64,000 bases of DNA from Phycisphaerae bacterium. GTDB taxonomy: Bacteria; Planctomycetota; Phycisphaerae; Phycisphaerales; SM1A02. Of this stretch, positions 26,758 through 34,681 are shown piece by piece (position 1 is the stretch's first letter; each line of letters opens with the position of its first letter). The translations under genes were made by a program, and so were the position numbers. Below the pieces are notes generated by a model. That model did not search any database. It was given only the letters and a program-made list of their open reading frames with translations, and was not told the DNA's origin. The stretch covers positions 1 to 64,000 of the forward strand of contig PBAX01000023.1 of NCBI GenBank assembly GCA_002716385.1, read 5' to 3'.

Positions 26758-26787
26758 AAGACGTCGTGCAGAAAGGCACGACGTCTT
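26758..26787 (-). terminator. Hairpin ending the tRNA-Thr transcript
   Basis: Arms of 12 bp (AAGACGTCGTGC and its exact complement) flank a six-base loop, beginning three bases after the 3' end of tRNA-Thr. On the minus strand a short T-rich segment (TGGTTT) follows. It is the likely 3' end of the tRNA transcript and lies directly upstream of gadB. Confidence 0.7.
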
Positions 26788-26790
26788 CAA

Positions 26791-26863
26791 AGCCACCCAG
26801 GGGACTCGAACCCCTGACCTGAGCTTTACGAAAGCTCCGCTCTACCAACTGAGCTAGGGCGGC
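26791..26863 (-). tRNA. tRNA-Thr (anticodon CGT)
   Basis: The 73-base cloverleaf has a seven-pair acceptor (GCCGCCC with GGGTGGC, one G-T pair), D-arm GCTC...GAGC, anticodon stem GAGCT/AGCTC with loop TTCGTAA, and T-arm AGGGG-TTCGAGT-CCCCT. Anticodon CGT reads ACG. The discriminator base is T and CCA is not encoded. It lies between the HEAT-repeat gene and gadB. Confidence 0.96.
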
Positions 26864-26881
26864 GTCTGGATTTAAGTCTGG

Positions 26882-29053
26882 TCAGGACCCCTGTCCCTTG
26901 GTCAATCTTGTCTGACCTGATGCGGGACGGTTCAAGGCTCCTCTGACCTGAGCAGCCGCGTCGGCCTCCATTCCAGTGGCGTTCTGGATCATCTTGTTCA
27001 ACTCCGCCACCTGAGCCGCACTTGCATGATCACCGTACCGGCGAATGGAGGCGGCGGAATAGTCGAGCAATTGGACCCTGTCTTCACCCGCTTCAGGCGA
27101 CAACGCCGCATCAAGCAATGCCCGCTGCGCTGTCGGACTGTCCATGTAGGAAAGAATCTCCGCGACCATCATCCTCGTCATGTCCTGTCGCTCTGAAAGG
27201 GCATCAACAAGGGAAGATTCCGCATCCGTGATTTCGTATGCCTGAGGCCTGACGAGTGCGATGGATTTCAATGCATCCAGCGATTCGATTGCGTAGATCT
27301 CCGAATCAGCGTCAGTGATTCTGCCACCCGCGGCATCGATCAGCAGACTCTCCACAGTCGCGTCGAGCGCCTCATCCGAGATCCCCGATCGAACCAGTGC
27401 GACCTTCGCATCCCGTGCATACTTCGATTTATAGGATGGCAGATCGATTGCCGCGACGGAGAATAAGACTGGCGTATTGATCGTTCCGGACGTCGAACGG
27501 ATGTTGTCTAGGACCTTCTCTGATGAATCGAGGGTTCCACCCTGAACATAGGCCAGATCAATGCCTGGGGATTGACTGATCGCATCCGCAAGTCGTGCGA
27601 CTGAACGATCGGCTCCGACTACCTGGAACCCCATGGATTCAAGCCGCTGCTGAATGGCCTGCCTGTCCTCAACGGATTCCGCAATGACGACGGCATATTC
27701 ATCGCCGCTTGTTCTGATGGCGGAAGCCAACAGGGGAATGACTCGATTCGATGCGGGGAATGGCTGATCCGGAAGTGCACGAGCCAGCACAAGGGCGGAA
27801 TCGAACTGCACTCGCCTGTCTGGATACTGCAAGGCATCTACAAGTGGTTCTCGACCGACATATCGACCGAAGAGATTGTCTTGACCGGAAGTCGAAGCAA
27901 GTCCCTCCAGGGCATCTCGCACAAGTGGCGTATCTCCGCTATCCAGACCAAGCACCAGTACGTCCTGACCGATTCCCGGGCCGTGATACGTCGCGTGGAA
28001 CTGCGGCGAATAGTCCATTTCGGACATGAACGGATCGGACTCGCCTTTCAACCTGTTCTCACGGCGGAGATTGGATGCCACATAGATGGCAAGAGCCGAG
28101 CTGTCATCGGGCTCGTAGGAGAGTGCTCTCTCCGAGGATCGCATCGCCATGATCGGGGAATAGATATCCATCGGAACCGGATTGGTCAGCAGTTCGCCCT
28201 GCTCACCCCAGATCCAGATGTTGCTCACAGAATCGAGTGGTCGTGCAACAAGATCCTCACGTTCATCGAAGTACATTCGAGCCAGCTCGGAATGGAGTTC
28301 TCCCGGTGTCGCCGCCGGAGAAATACCCATGCTGTTCAAGGCTCGGCGGGCCGCTGCTCGCACATCCTCGGATGCCGATGGATCGGTCGCCAGTTCAGCC
28401 AGGATCGGAGCGGCGTGCATGTAGCGGATCTGTTCAAGAATCTCCACGAGCCGCTTCTGATCGTCGTCAGCGACATGTGGAATGGCAACGGTCATCGGAG
28501 TAACGGCTTCGCGACCGATCTCGATCAGAATCTGCTCTGCGTTCCAACGAAGTCTTTCTTCGGTGCTATCGGAAATGATCAGCTTGAGAAGACCTGGTAC
28601 CGCATACTCCCCCGCCGCAACGAGACGATTACGGGCAACCAACTGATCGCGTCTGGAGCCTTGCAACATCTCGATTGCCTGTTTGATGCGATCAGGACTG
28701 TGTGCGAGCTTGATGCGACCTTCCTCGATTCGATCAGCCAACTCCGTAACGGTCGCCTCCATTGCAGGCACCCGTCTGGCCCAGTCAAGTGCACGAGCTA
28801 GACGTTTGCGAAGCTTTGGATCCTCATCCACGAGCTCCGCAAGCTCCGTATCCGAAACGCTGTCCATGAGCTTTCTGGCATTCGATTCCGCCAGACCGAC
28901 ATTGGCGACCAACGCGTAGTGGACGAAATCCTCGAGATTGGTCGTCGGGGAGTTGGCATCCTCCGCACGGACAAACCCTGTCATCAGGGTCATCGCCAAT
29001 AGAAGGATGATTCCTGGTCGAACCAGGTGCCAAGGGGAAGCGATATTGCTCAT
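26882..29053 (-). CDS. Secreted HEAT-repeat protein with a degenerate receiver-like segment
   Basis: The 723-residue protein has a signal peptide (cut near VRA, residue 30). Residues about 130-245 are HEAT/armadillo-like helical repeats (VPGLLKLIISDSTEERLRWNAEQ; APILAELATDPSASEDVRAAARRAL), and further repeats occur at about 375-445 and 620-690. Between them, about 452-575, a segment has the strand/helix order of a receiver domain (EYAVVIAESVEDRQAIQQRLESMGFQVV...) but lacks the phospho-acceptor Asp. HEAT repeats bind partner proteins; no enzyme activity is expected. The gene stands alone, with the cobalamin riboswitch region diverging from it. No family name can be given beyond planctomycete HEAT-repeat secreted proteins. 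Confidence 0.82.
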   Translation of the reverse strand: MSNIASPWHLVRPGIILLLAMTLMTGFVRAEDANSPTTNLEDFVHYALVANVGLAESNARKLMDSVSDTELAELVDEDPKLRKRLARALDWARRVPAMEATVTELADRIEEGRIKLAHSPDRIKQAIEMLQGSRRDQLVARNRLVAAGEYAVPGLLKLIISDSTEERLRWNAEQILIEIGREAVTPMTVAIPHVADDDQKRLVEILEQIRYMHAAPILAELATDPSASEDVRAAARRALNSMGISPAATPGELHSELARMYFDEREDLVARPLDSVSNIWIWGEQGELLTNPVPMDIYSPIMAMRSSERALSYEPDDSSALAIYVASNLRRENRLKGESDPFMSEMDYSPQFHATYHGPGIGQDVLVLGLDSGDTPLVRDALEGLASTSGQDNLFGRYVGREPLVDALQYPDRRVQFDSALVLARALPDQPFPASNRVIPLLASAIRTSGDEYAVVIAESVEDRQAIQQRLESMGFQVVGADRSVARLADAISQSPGIDLAYVQGGTLDSSEKVLDNIRSTSGTINTPVLFSVAAIDLPSYKSKYARDAKVALVRSGISDEALDATVESLLIDAAGGRITDADSEIYAIESLDALKSIALVRPQAYEITDAESSLVDALSERQDMTRMMVAEILSYMDSPTAQRALLDAALSPEAGEDRVQLLDYSAASIRRYGDHASAAQVAELNKMIQNATGMEADAAAQVRGALNRPASGQTRLTKGQGS

Positions 29054-29248
29054 CAGGAGCGCTCCTCAAGTCCTTGTGGACTCGGATGATCTGGACATGG
29101 CTTGTGCCCTTCCTCATGAAGGACGTCTCTAGTCCGGCGATGCTATCTCGGAGCCACTGACAGTGTCAACGAATCAGAGGTCATCATTGCCCTAAAATCG
29201 CCCTTTCGAGCCCTTCCAGCCACTCCAAGCGGTGGGGTATACTTACGG

Positions 29249-29459
29249 CGGCAAGGGTGTCAACGGCACAAACCACCACTGAGGATAGTGCCTGAGACCA
29301 CCATGAGGGAAGGCGGTGCAAAACCGCCGCGGACGCGCCGCCGTAACGGGACCACGGACACCCGATAGGGATGATCCAAAGCGTGTCGAAATGCCACTGC
29401 CCAATTCAGGGCGGGAAGGCCGACACGTTCACCCGGAGCCGGAAAACCTGCCCTTGCCG
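29249..29459 (+). promoter_or_regulatory. Cobalamin (B12) riboswitch
   Basis: The element has the conserved core of cobalamin riboswitches. P1 pairs CGGCAAGGG (29249-29257) with CCCTTGCCG (29451-29459). The core GGGAAGGCGGTGCAAAACC (about 29307-29325) with GCGG and GCCGTAA matches the GGGAA-GGTG-CC junction consensus. The B12-box-side segment GAGCCGGAAAACCTGCC (29436-29452) matches the GAGCC-ACCTGCC consensus, and GCCACTG plus GGGAAGGC lie between, framed by the 7-bp stem CGTGTCG/CGACACG. It acts on the genes to its right, starting at 29616. An 8-bp hairpin (TGGCTCCG / CGGAGCCA, 29582-29604) lies just before the ribosome site and could be the expression platform. Cobalamin normally turns such switches off. 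Confidence 0.93.
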
Positions 29460-29615
29460 AATATGTCCACGCCTGCGCGGTCTTCTGACATCAGGTTCTG
29501 GGCAACGTGCTCGCATCAGGCTCCCGGTGCGTGATCCGTCGCCCAATCTCAAGACCTTGGCCCGCAGGCTTTCTCCGGGAGTGGCTCCGCGCGATTCGGA
29601 GCCAGAAAGGTCGCC

Positions 29616-30524
29616 ATGAGAGCGGTCCCATCAATTGTCGGGCTGTGCCTGATTGTCTGCAGCCTGACTTCCATTGCACAAGATCCATGGGCGGATTTCG
29701 TCGTCGTGTGGGAACCGGGTATAGGCGGGGCTCCGGGCTACGACGATCCCCAGAGGAGTTTGGGCGAACCCTCCAGAATGTCGGGCCTTGGAATCGATCC
29801 GGGAGTGGTGTCGCCCTTTCAGCCTGCCTGGACTCCCAACGAACTCGTCTCCATCGGCGCTAATGGAGAACTGGTCGTTGGGTTCGATGACTGGATCATG
29901 GACGATTCTGGCAACCCATTTGGCATCGATCTCATCATCTTCGGCAATTCAGGTTTCATCGACGGCAATAGTCCGATGGGCACGCCTAATGGCCTGTTCG
30001 GCGCCGATGGCGGCCTGATCTGGGTCAGTGAAGATGGTGAAGACTGGATCAATGTTCCAGGATGCTTTGCAGATGACGCCTGGCCAACCAGAGGCTGGAT
30101 GGATTCAGGCCCCTATGACATGGAGAGCGGTATCGAACCTACGGACTTCCTGTCACCCATGGATCCCGCGATCCCATGGTCGGACAGCATCGGCCAACCA
30201 TGGAGCCAACTTCTAGAGACCTATGGCCATTCAGGAGGTGGCGTGGGAATTGATCTTCAACCGCTCGGACTTAACCGGGTCAAGTTCGTCAGGATCAGCG
30301 TTCCTGCCGATGCCTTCCTCGCACCCGAGGTCGATGCCATCGCGGATGTCCCCCCACAGCAGCCAGCGGACCTCAATGGAGATGAGATCGTCGATGTCAA
30401 TGATCTATTGATGTTGCTCGAATCCTGGGGAGCGACCGGTTCCGACAATCCCGCGGATGTCGATGGCAATGGCGTGATCGATGTGGCCGACCTACTGCTC
30501 ATGCTCGAGGCATGGACCGAATGA
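29616..30524 (+). CDS. B12-riboswitch-controlled secreted protein with dockerin-like tail
   Basis: The 302-residue protein has a signal peptide (cut near SIAQ, residue 22). Its body (about 23-235) is a beta-rich domain starting FVVVWEPGIGGAPGYDDPQ, with LIIFGNSGF and DGLIWVSEDGEDW; it resembles surface proteins found near cobalamin genes in several bacteria, but I cannot name a family. Two calcium loops (DLNGDEIVDVNDLL, DVDGNGVIDVADLL) form a dockerin-like tail ending LEAWTE, lacking the terminal Cys seen in the other four. AAAGG precedes the ATG. As the first gene after a B12 riboswitch and not an enzyme, it is a candidate cobalamin-binding surface protein; this is inference. Confidence 0.85.
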   Translation: MRAVPSIVGLCLIVCSLTSIAQDPWADFVVVWEPGIGGAPGYDDPQRSLGEPSRMSGLGIDPGVVSPFQPAWTPNELVSIGANGELVVGFDDWIMDDSGNPFGIDLIIFGNSGFIDGNSPMGTPNGLFGADGGLIWVSEDGEDWINVPGCFADDAWPTRGWMDSGPYDMESGIEPTDFLSPMDPAIPWSDSIGQPWSQLLETYGHSGGGVGIDLQPLGLNRVKFVRISVPADAFLAPEVDAIADVPPQQPADLNGDEIVDVNDLLMLLESWGATGSDNPADVDGNGVIDVADLLLMLEAWTE

Positions 30525-31342
30525 CCGCACGTCGGGCACAACACGGCTTCACACTCATCGAACTGATGATCGTCATCTGCATCATTGCCCTGTTGCTTGG
30601 ACTGCTCATTCCCGCACTGGGAAGGATGAGCAGCCATTCAATAAGCGTACATTGCATGAGCAATCTGAGAACGATGGCAAGGGCTGCGACGCTCTATGCC
30701 ATCGAACATGACGCCCAGTTTCCGCCGGCTCTGCTGCATGGGCTCGATCACGATGCGAATACCGGTGATGTCAGAGCCTGGGATTACTGGAAGAAGTCCG
30801 ATGGCACCATCCAGCCCGGCCTCCTCTGGACCTATACCGATGAACCGGGGAAGACACTGCAATGCCCGGGTTACGAAGGACCTGCGAACTGGGATGGCGA
30901 TCCATTCACGGGCTACAACTATAACACGGCATTCATTGCCGCCGAAGGCCGAATGGCCTGGGGAGAGCCCGGTGGAAGCAGGGATTTCCTGACTCCCAAG
31001 GACAATCTTGATGGCAGGACATCGCTGGGGCTGGCCGAGTGTCGCCGTACCAGCACAACCGCCCTCTTTGGAATCGGTGGCTGGAAGAACGGCGCCAACA
31101 AATTCATGAGGTCCCCCGTCAACGCCTCTCCACAGGACATGTCGCTCTGCTGTGCAGGCACTCAAGGATTCCATTATGGAGGCAGCACGAACTTCGCCTG
31201 TGTTGATGGTCACGTAGAACGACTCTCGACGCCGTTTCAAGGCAAGCACTTCGACTCGCTGCCGACATCCCTGAGCAGCCAGATCGACTGGCCCAACAAC
31301 GGCTTCCTGTCAGATGACGCGAGTCGATACGACCCTCGCTGA
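30521..31342 (+). CDS. Prepilin-type (type II secretion-like pseudopilin) protein
   Basis: The 273-residue protein has the prepilin leader: basic residues, then G|FTLIE with the conserved Glu at +5, followed by a hydrophobic helix (MIVICIIALLLGLLIPALG). The prepilin peptidase would cut between G and F. The large beta-rich body has many Trp/Gly residues and ends with the planctomycete pseudopilin mark NFACVDGHVERL (variant of the H-x9-DG motif). Its start ATG overlaps the stop of the preceding gene in an ATGA; an alternative ATG lies 9 bases upstream. Being fused translationally to a B12-controlled surface gene is the unusual feature. No pilus assembly genes are nearby. Confidence 0.9.
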   Translation: MTARRAQHGFTLIELMIVICIIALLLGLLIPALGRMSSHSISVHCMSNLRTMARAATLYAIEHDAQFPPALLHGLDHDANTGDVRAWDYWKKSDGTIQPGLLWTYTDEPGKTLQCPGYEGPANWDGDPFTGYNYNTAFIAAEGRMAWGEPGGSRDFLTPKDNLDGRTSLGLAECRRTSTTALFGIGGWKNGANKFMRSPVNASPQDMSLCCAGTQGFHYGGSTNFACVDGHVERLSTPFQGKHFDSLPTSLSSQIDWPNNGFLSDDASRYDPR

Positions 31343-31370
31343 TCATCGCCAGAAGCTATGGTGATGGGAC

Positions 31371-32567
31371 ATGCCCCCGCTGCCCGACTATCCAGAAGCA
31401 CTTGAAGCCGCCACTGCTCCGGCATGGAACAGGACACCGGTGTTCGAGGTCGACTTGCCGGATGCCCATGATCATGTGCTGGCAGAACCACTGGTCGCCG
31501 ATCGGGATCTGCCACCATTCAACCGATCCGCCATGGATGGCTACGCCATTCGGCACAAGGATCTTGCCAGCGACACCACTGTGCCATGCACGGGTTTCAT
31601 CGCCGCCGGCAGCACTGAAGCCACCAGCACACCCGAGGGCTCATGCATTCGCATCGCCACCGGCGCCCCGGTCCCCGCCGACCTCGACACCGTCATCCCA
31701 CATGAACTGAGTGATCGTGGATCCCCCGTCACGTTCACCACAGTCGTCGAGCAAGGGAATGCCATCCACCGCCGTGGAAGCGATGCCGAAGCAGGCGACG
31801 TGCTCTGTGCTGCCGGCACGAAACTTCGATCAGTCGAACTGGGGCTCGCGGCCATGACCGGTCGGGCCTCGCTCCGTGTCCATCAACCAGCCAGAATCGC
31901 CATCGTGAGTTCCGGAGATGAAATCGTCCCCGTCGAATCGAAGCCTGAGGACCATCAGGTGCGCAACAGCAACCTGACAATGATCCGCGACCTCGTCCAG
32001 AGGATGGGAGGTGTCGTTGTATCGGAGTGCTGGGTTCCCGATGAACCCGAGCAGACCATGGCAGCCATCACCAATGATGATGTCGACATGATCATCACCA
32101 TCGGAGGCATCAGCGCCGGAGAACGCGATGCCTTTCGTGATCCGATCGAGTCGATCGCCACCATCTCTCCCGTTCGCGGGGTGGCCATGCAACCTGGACG
32201 ACCTGTCTGGGTAACCGGCACAGGTGATCAGAACCGATTGAGACCGATCATCTCGCTGCCGGGCAATCCGGTCTCGGCATTGAGCACCTGCTGCCTGTTC
32301 GTCTGGCCGATCATGAGAATGCTTCATGGCATGTCGGCCCAACTCCCATGGACGATTGGAAGACTGGGATCGGAAGCCCAGAGAAATCCAATACGACGCC
32401 GTTTCAGACCCGCCTGCCTCGACTCCGACGGCACGCTTCACATCCCTCGATGGCAGGGCTCAGGCGATCTGGTCCATGCCGCCCGCTCCGCGGGACTGAT
32501 GGACATCGATTCGGGAACCGAACCCGTGTCGGGCGGAACACCCGTACGATGGCTTCCATGGCCATGA
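31371..32567 (+). CDS. moeA: Molybdopterin molybdenumtransferase MoeA
   Basis: The 398-residue protein matches MoeA/GPH-E across its length. Landmarks are NRSAMDGYAIR near residue 51, GAPVPADLDTVIPHE, the domain-III segment IAIVSSGDEIV, the nucleotide site TIGGISAGERD (usually TSGGVSVGxxD, so slightly diverged) and LPGNPVSALS. It inserts molybdenum into molybdopterin-AMP to give the cofactor. It lies 28 bases after the pseudopilin gene and overlaps moaD by four bases. No mobA, mogA or moaA/moaE is here. The riboswitch transcript may continue into it. Confidence 0.94.
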   Translation: MPPLPDYPEALEAATAPAWNRTPVFEVDLPDAHDHVLAEPLVADRDLPPFNRSAMDGYAIRHKDLASDTTVPCTGFIAAGSTEATSTPEGSCIRIATGAPVPADLDTVIPHELSDRGSPVTFTTVVEQGNAIHRRGSDAEAGDVLCAAGTKLRSVELGLAAMTGRASLRVHQPARIAIVSSGDEIVPVESKPEDHQVRNSNLTMIRDLVQRMGGVVVSECWVPDEPEQTMAAITNDDVDMIITIGGISAGERDAFRDPIESIATISPVRGVAMQPGRPVWVTGTGDQNRLRPIISLPGNPVSALSTCCLFVWPIMRMLHGMSAQLPWTIGRLGSEAQRNPIRRRFRPACLDSDGTLHIPRWQGSGDLVHAARSAGLMDIDSGTEPVSGGTPVRWLPWP

Positions 32568-32821
32568 ACGAAAAGATGACGATCCGAGTTTCCGCCTTCG
32601 CATCTGCCGCACAGATCATCGGTGAGCGAAGCACCACCATCGAGCTCACCTCCGGCTCGACCATAGAACAGGCCTGGCGACACATGGTCGACCTGCATGC
32701 AGGTCTGGAGCGACTCACGGAAACTATCGCCTTCGGCCGGAACGATCGATTGAGCGACAAGCAGGTCATTCTCGAGGATGGAGATCGACTCGATCTACTC
32801 CCACCGGTCAGTGGCGGCTGA
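32564..32821 (+). CDS. moaD: Molybdopterin synthase small subunit MoaD
   Basis: The 85-residue ubiquitin-like protein ends in the required Gly-Gly (PPVSGG), the site where sulfur is loaded as a thiocarboxylate. FASAAQIIG and LEDGDRLDLLPPVSGG are typical of MoaD. The ATG overlaps the moeA stop codon in an ATGA, which is why I start here; upstream in-frame ATGs exist at 32549 and 32558 but overlap moeA deeper. It works with MoaE, encoded elsewhere. It converges on mutL with two bases between the stops. Confidence 0.92.
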   Translation: MNEKMTIRVSAFASAAQIIGERSTTIELTSGSTIEQAWRHMVDLHAGLERLTETIAFGRNDRLSDKQVILEDGDRLDLLPPVSGG

Positions 32822-32823
32822 AG

Positions 32824-34647
32824 TCAACGCCTTCCGAACTGTCTTTCCAGATCCTCGATGGACAAGCGAAGCGTGGTCGGCCGTCCATGGGGACAGTTGC
32901 TGGAACGTTCGACGAGCTCCCGCATCTCAAGCAGATCGGCAAGTTCCTGCGCGGTGAGTTGATCGCCGGCCTTGACGGCTGCCTTGCAAGCCATCATGTC
33001 GAGTACTTCACGAAGCGCCTCCTCGTGATCCCGTACCGGAATACCTCCGCTGCCAGCTCTTTCGAGAAGATCGCTGACGAAGGCACCCACTGCGACACGC
33101 CGCTCCATGAGCAGAGAAGGGAATGCGTGAATCGATATCGAGCGTGGCCCGGAAGGCGAGACATCAAGCCCGAGCCTTGGCAGCAAAGGGCTCAATTGCT
33201 CGAGCCCCTCGAAGTGCCCATCCCCGGCATCGATGATCTCAGGCACGAGCATCTGCTGTGATGCCAATGGACCGGAAGAGACCCGTTCGAGAAGCTTCTC
33301 GAACATGACCCGTTCATGCAGGGCATGCTGATCGATGATGACCAGACCATGTTCATCTTCCGTCACAACGAAGGTCTTGTGCACCTGCAGCGCGGTGGAG
33401 CGAGGCGAAGGAGACGGCATCGAGATCGATGCGGCCTGAGGAATTTCAGAAACCTCCTGCTCGAGCCGACGAGCCTCCTCCATCTCGAAACCTCTGGGAC
33501 CGGCAGCACTGGATGAACTGGAAGTTGCGGAACGATGACTCGCCCCGCTGCCTCCTCCGGAAACTGCTGAACCGCCACTGTGTCGACCAGCGACGCCGAA
33601 CAACCGTGAACCGCTGCTGGGTAGATCCGGCGTAGGCATGACGCCTATGCTCGGTGTCAGATCGGCCGATTCGAGACACTCGAGGACGCCCCTTCTGACG
33701 ACCGAGTGGAGCAATCTATCGTCTCGGAAGCGAACCTCTGTCTTGGCGGGATGGACATTCACATCAACTCGAGAGGGATCCATCTGGATGAACAGAATCG
33801 CCGTCGGATGTCTGGAAGGTTCGATGAGACCTCGATAGGCCTCACGCAAGGCATGGGACAGAGAGCGATCATTGATTGGTCGCCCATTCAGATAGATCTG
33901 TTGATGCTGACTTGTGGGACGTGCCACCTCGGGGAGACCCACGAGCCCCCACAGCCTGACCCCGTCACGAGTGGTATCCAGATCGAGCATCTGCGAATCC
34001 AGCTCGTTGCCCATGACATCGAGAATCCTCATTCTCGCGTTCGATCTCTGTGGCAGTTCGAGCGTCGTTCGCCCATTCGAGACCAGAGTGAATGCGATGT
34101 CGGGATGCGACATAGCGATGCGCTGAACGATTCTGGATATCCGCCGCATCTCCGCAGGCTCGGACTTCATGAACTTGCGGCGAGCGGGCACATGACCAAA
34201 GAGCTGATGCACCGTCACCATGGTCCCGACCGGTCCGGATGCCGGCCGCGGCCCCTCTTGCCGATCGCCTTCAACCTCAATGACCGATGCATGATCCGAT
34301 CCGGGAGTGCGGCTTCGAATCTCGACCCGGGCAACAGAGGTGATGGAAGCCAACGCCTCACCACGAAAACCCATGGTTGACACGCCATCCAGGTCGGTCG
34401 GTGTCGAAATCTTGCTAGTGGCGTGCGACTCCACCGCCAGAGGCAGTTCCTCCTCGGCGATGCCGCTCCCATCGTCGGCGATCTGAATCCGCTCGAGCCC
34501 TCCACGGTCGATCTCTATGCGAAGATGATTGGCATCCGCATCGATCGCGTTCTCAATCAGTTCCTTGACGACGCTGGCGGGACGCTCGACCACTTCACCA
34601 GCAGCGATCTGGTTGACGAGCAATGGAGAAAGACGCTGAATCGGCAT
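32824..34647 (-). CDS. mutL: DNA mismatch repair protein MutL, endonuclease type
   Basis: The 607-residue protein has the GHKL ATPase N-terminus (NQIAAGEVVERPASVVKEL; DDGSGI; MGFRGEALASI), a transducer domain and, near residue 438, DQHALHERVMFE, which fits the DQHA(x)2E(x)4E metal motif of endonuclease-type MutL. Further nuclease-site motifs are ACKAAVKAG and CPHGRPT. So this MutL should nick DNA itself, as in organisms without MutH. A Ser/Gly-rich linker (about 355-400) joins the halves. It lies 34 bases after nadE on the same strand, probably one operon. MutS is not in the window. Confidence 0.95.
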   Translation of the reverse strand: MPIQRLSPLLVNQIAAGEVVERPASVVKELIENAIDADANHLRIEIDRGGLERIQIADDGSGIAEEELPLAVESHATSKISTPTDLDGVSTMGFRGEALASITSVARVEIRSRTPGSDHASVIEVEGDRQEGPRPASGPVGTMVTVHQLFGHVPARRKFMKSEPAEMRRISRIVQRIAMSHPDIAFTLVSNGRTTLELPQRSNARMRILDVMGNELDSQMLDLDTTRDGVRLWGLVGLPEVARPTSQHQQIYLNGRPINDRSLSHALREAYRGLIEPSRHPTAILFIQMDPSRVDVNVHPAKTEVRFRDDRLLHSVVRRGVLECLESADLTPSIGVMPTPDLPSSGSRLFGVAGRHSGGSAVSGGGSGASHRSATSSSSSAAGPRGFEMEEARRLEQEVSEIPQAASISMPSPSPRSTALQVHKTFVVTEDEHGLVIIDQHALHERVMFEKLLERVSSGPLASQQMLVPEIIDAGDGHFEGLEQLSPLLPRLGLDVSPSGPRSISIHAFPSLLMERRVAVGAFVSDLLERAGSGGIPVRDHEEALREVLDMMACKAAVKAGDQLTAQELADLLEMRELVERSSNCPHGRPTTLRLSIEDLERQFGRR

Positions 34648-34681
34648 GGCGCGAGTATAGAGCGAGGAGCCTGCATCGGGG

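Noticed and set aside
26662-26796. 45-residue N-terminal extension of glutamate decarboxylase
   Set aside because: It would translate the tRNA-Thr terminator arm; the TTG with GAGGAG matches the family length.
27881-28801. A 306-residue plus-strand frame within the HEAT-repeat gene
   Set aside because: Antisense to a gene with a signal peptide and repeats; its product has no motif and reads like reversed-strand translation.
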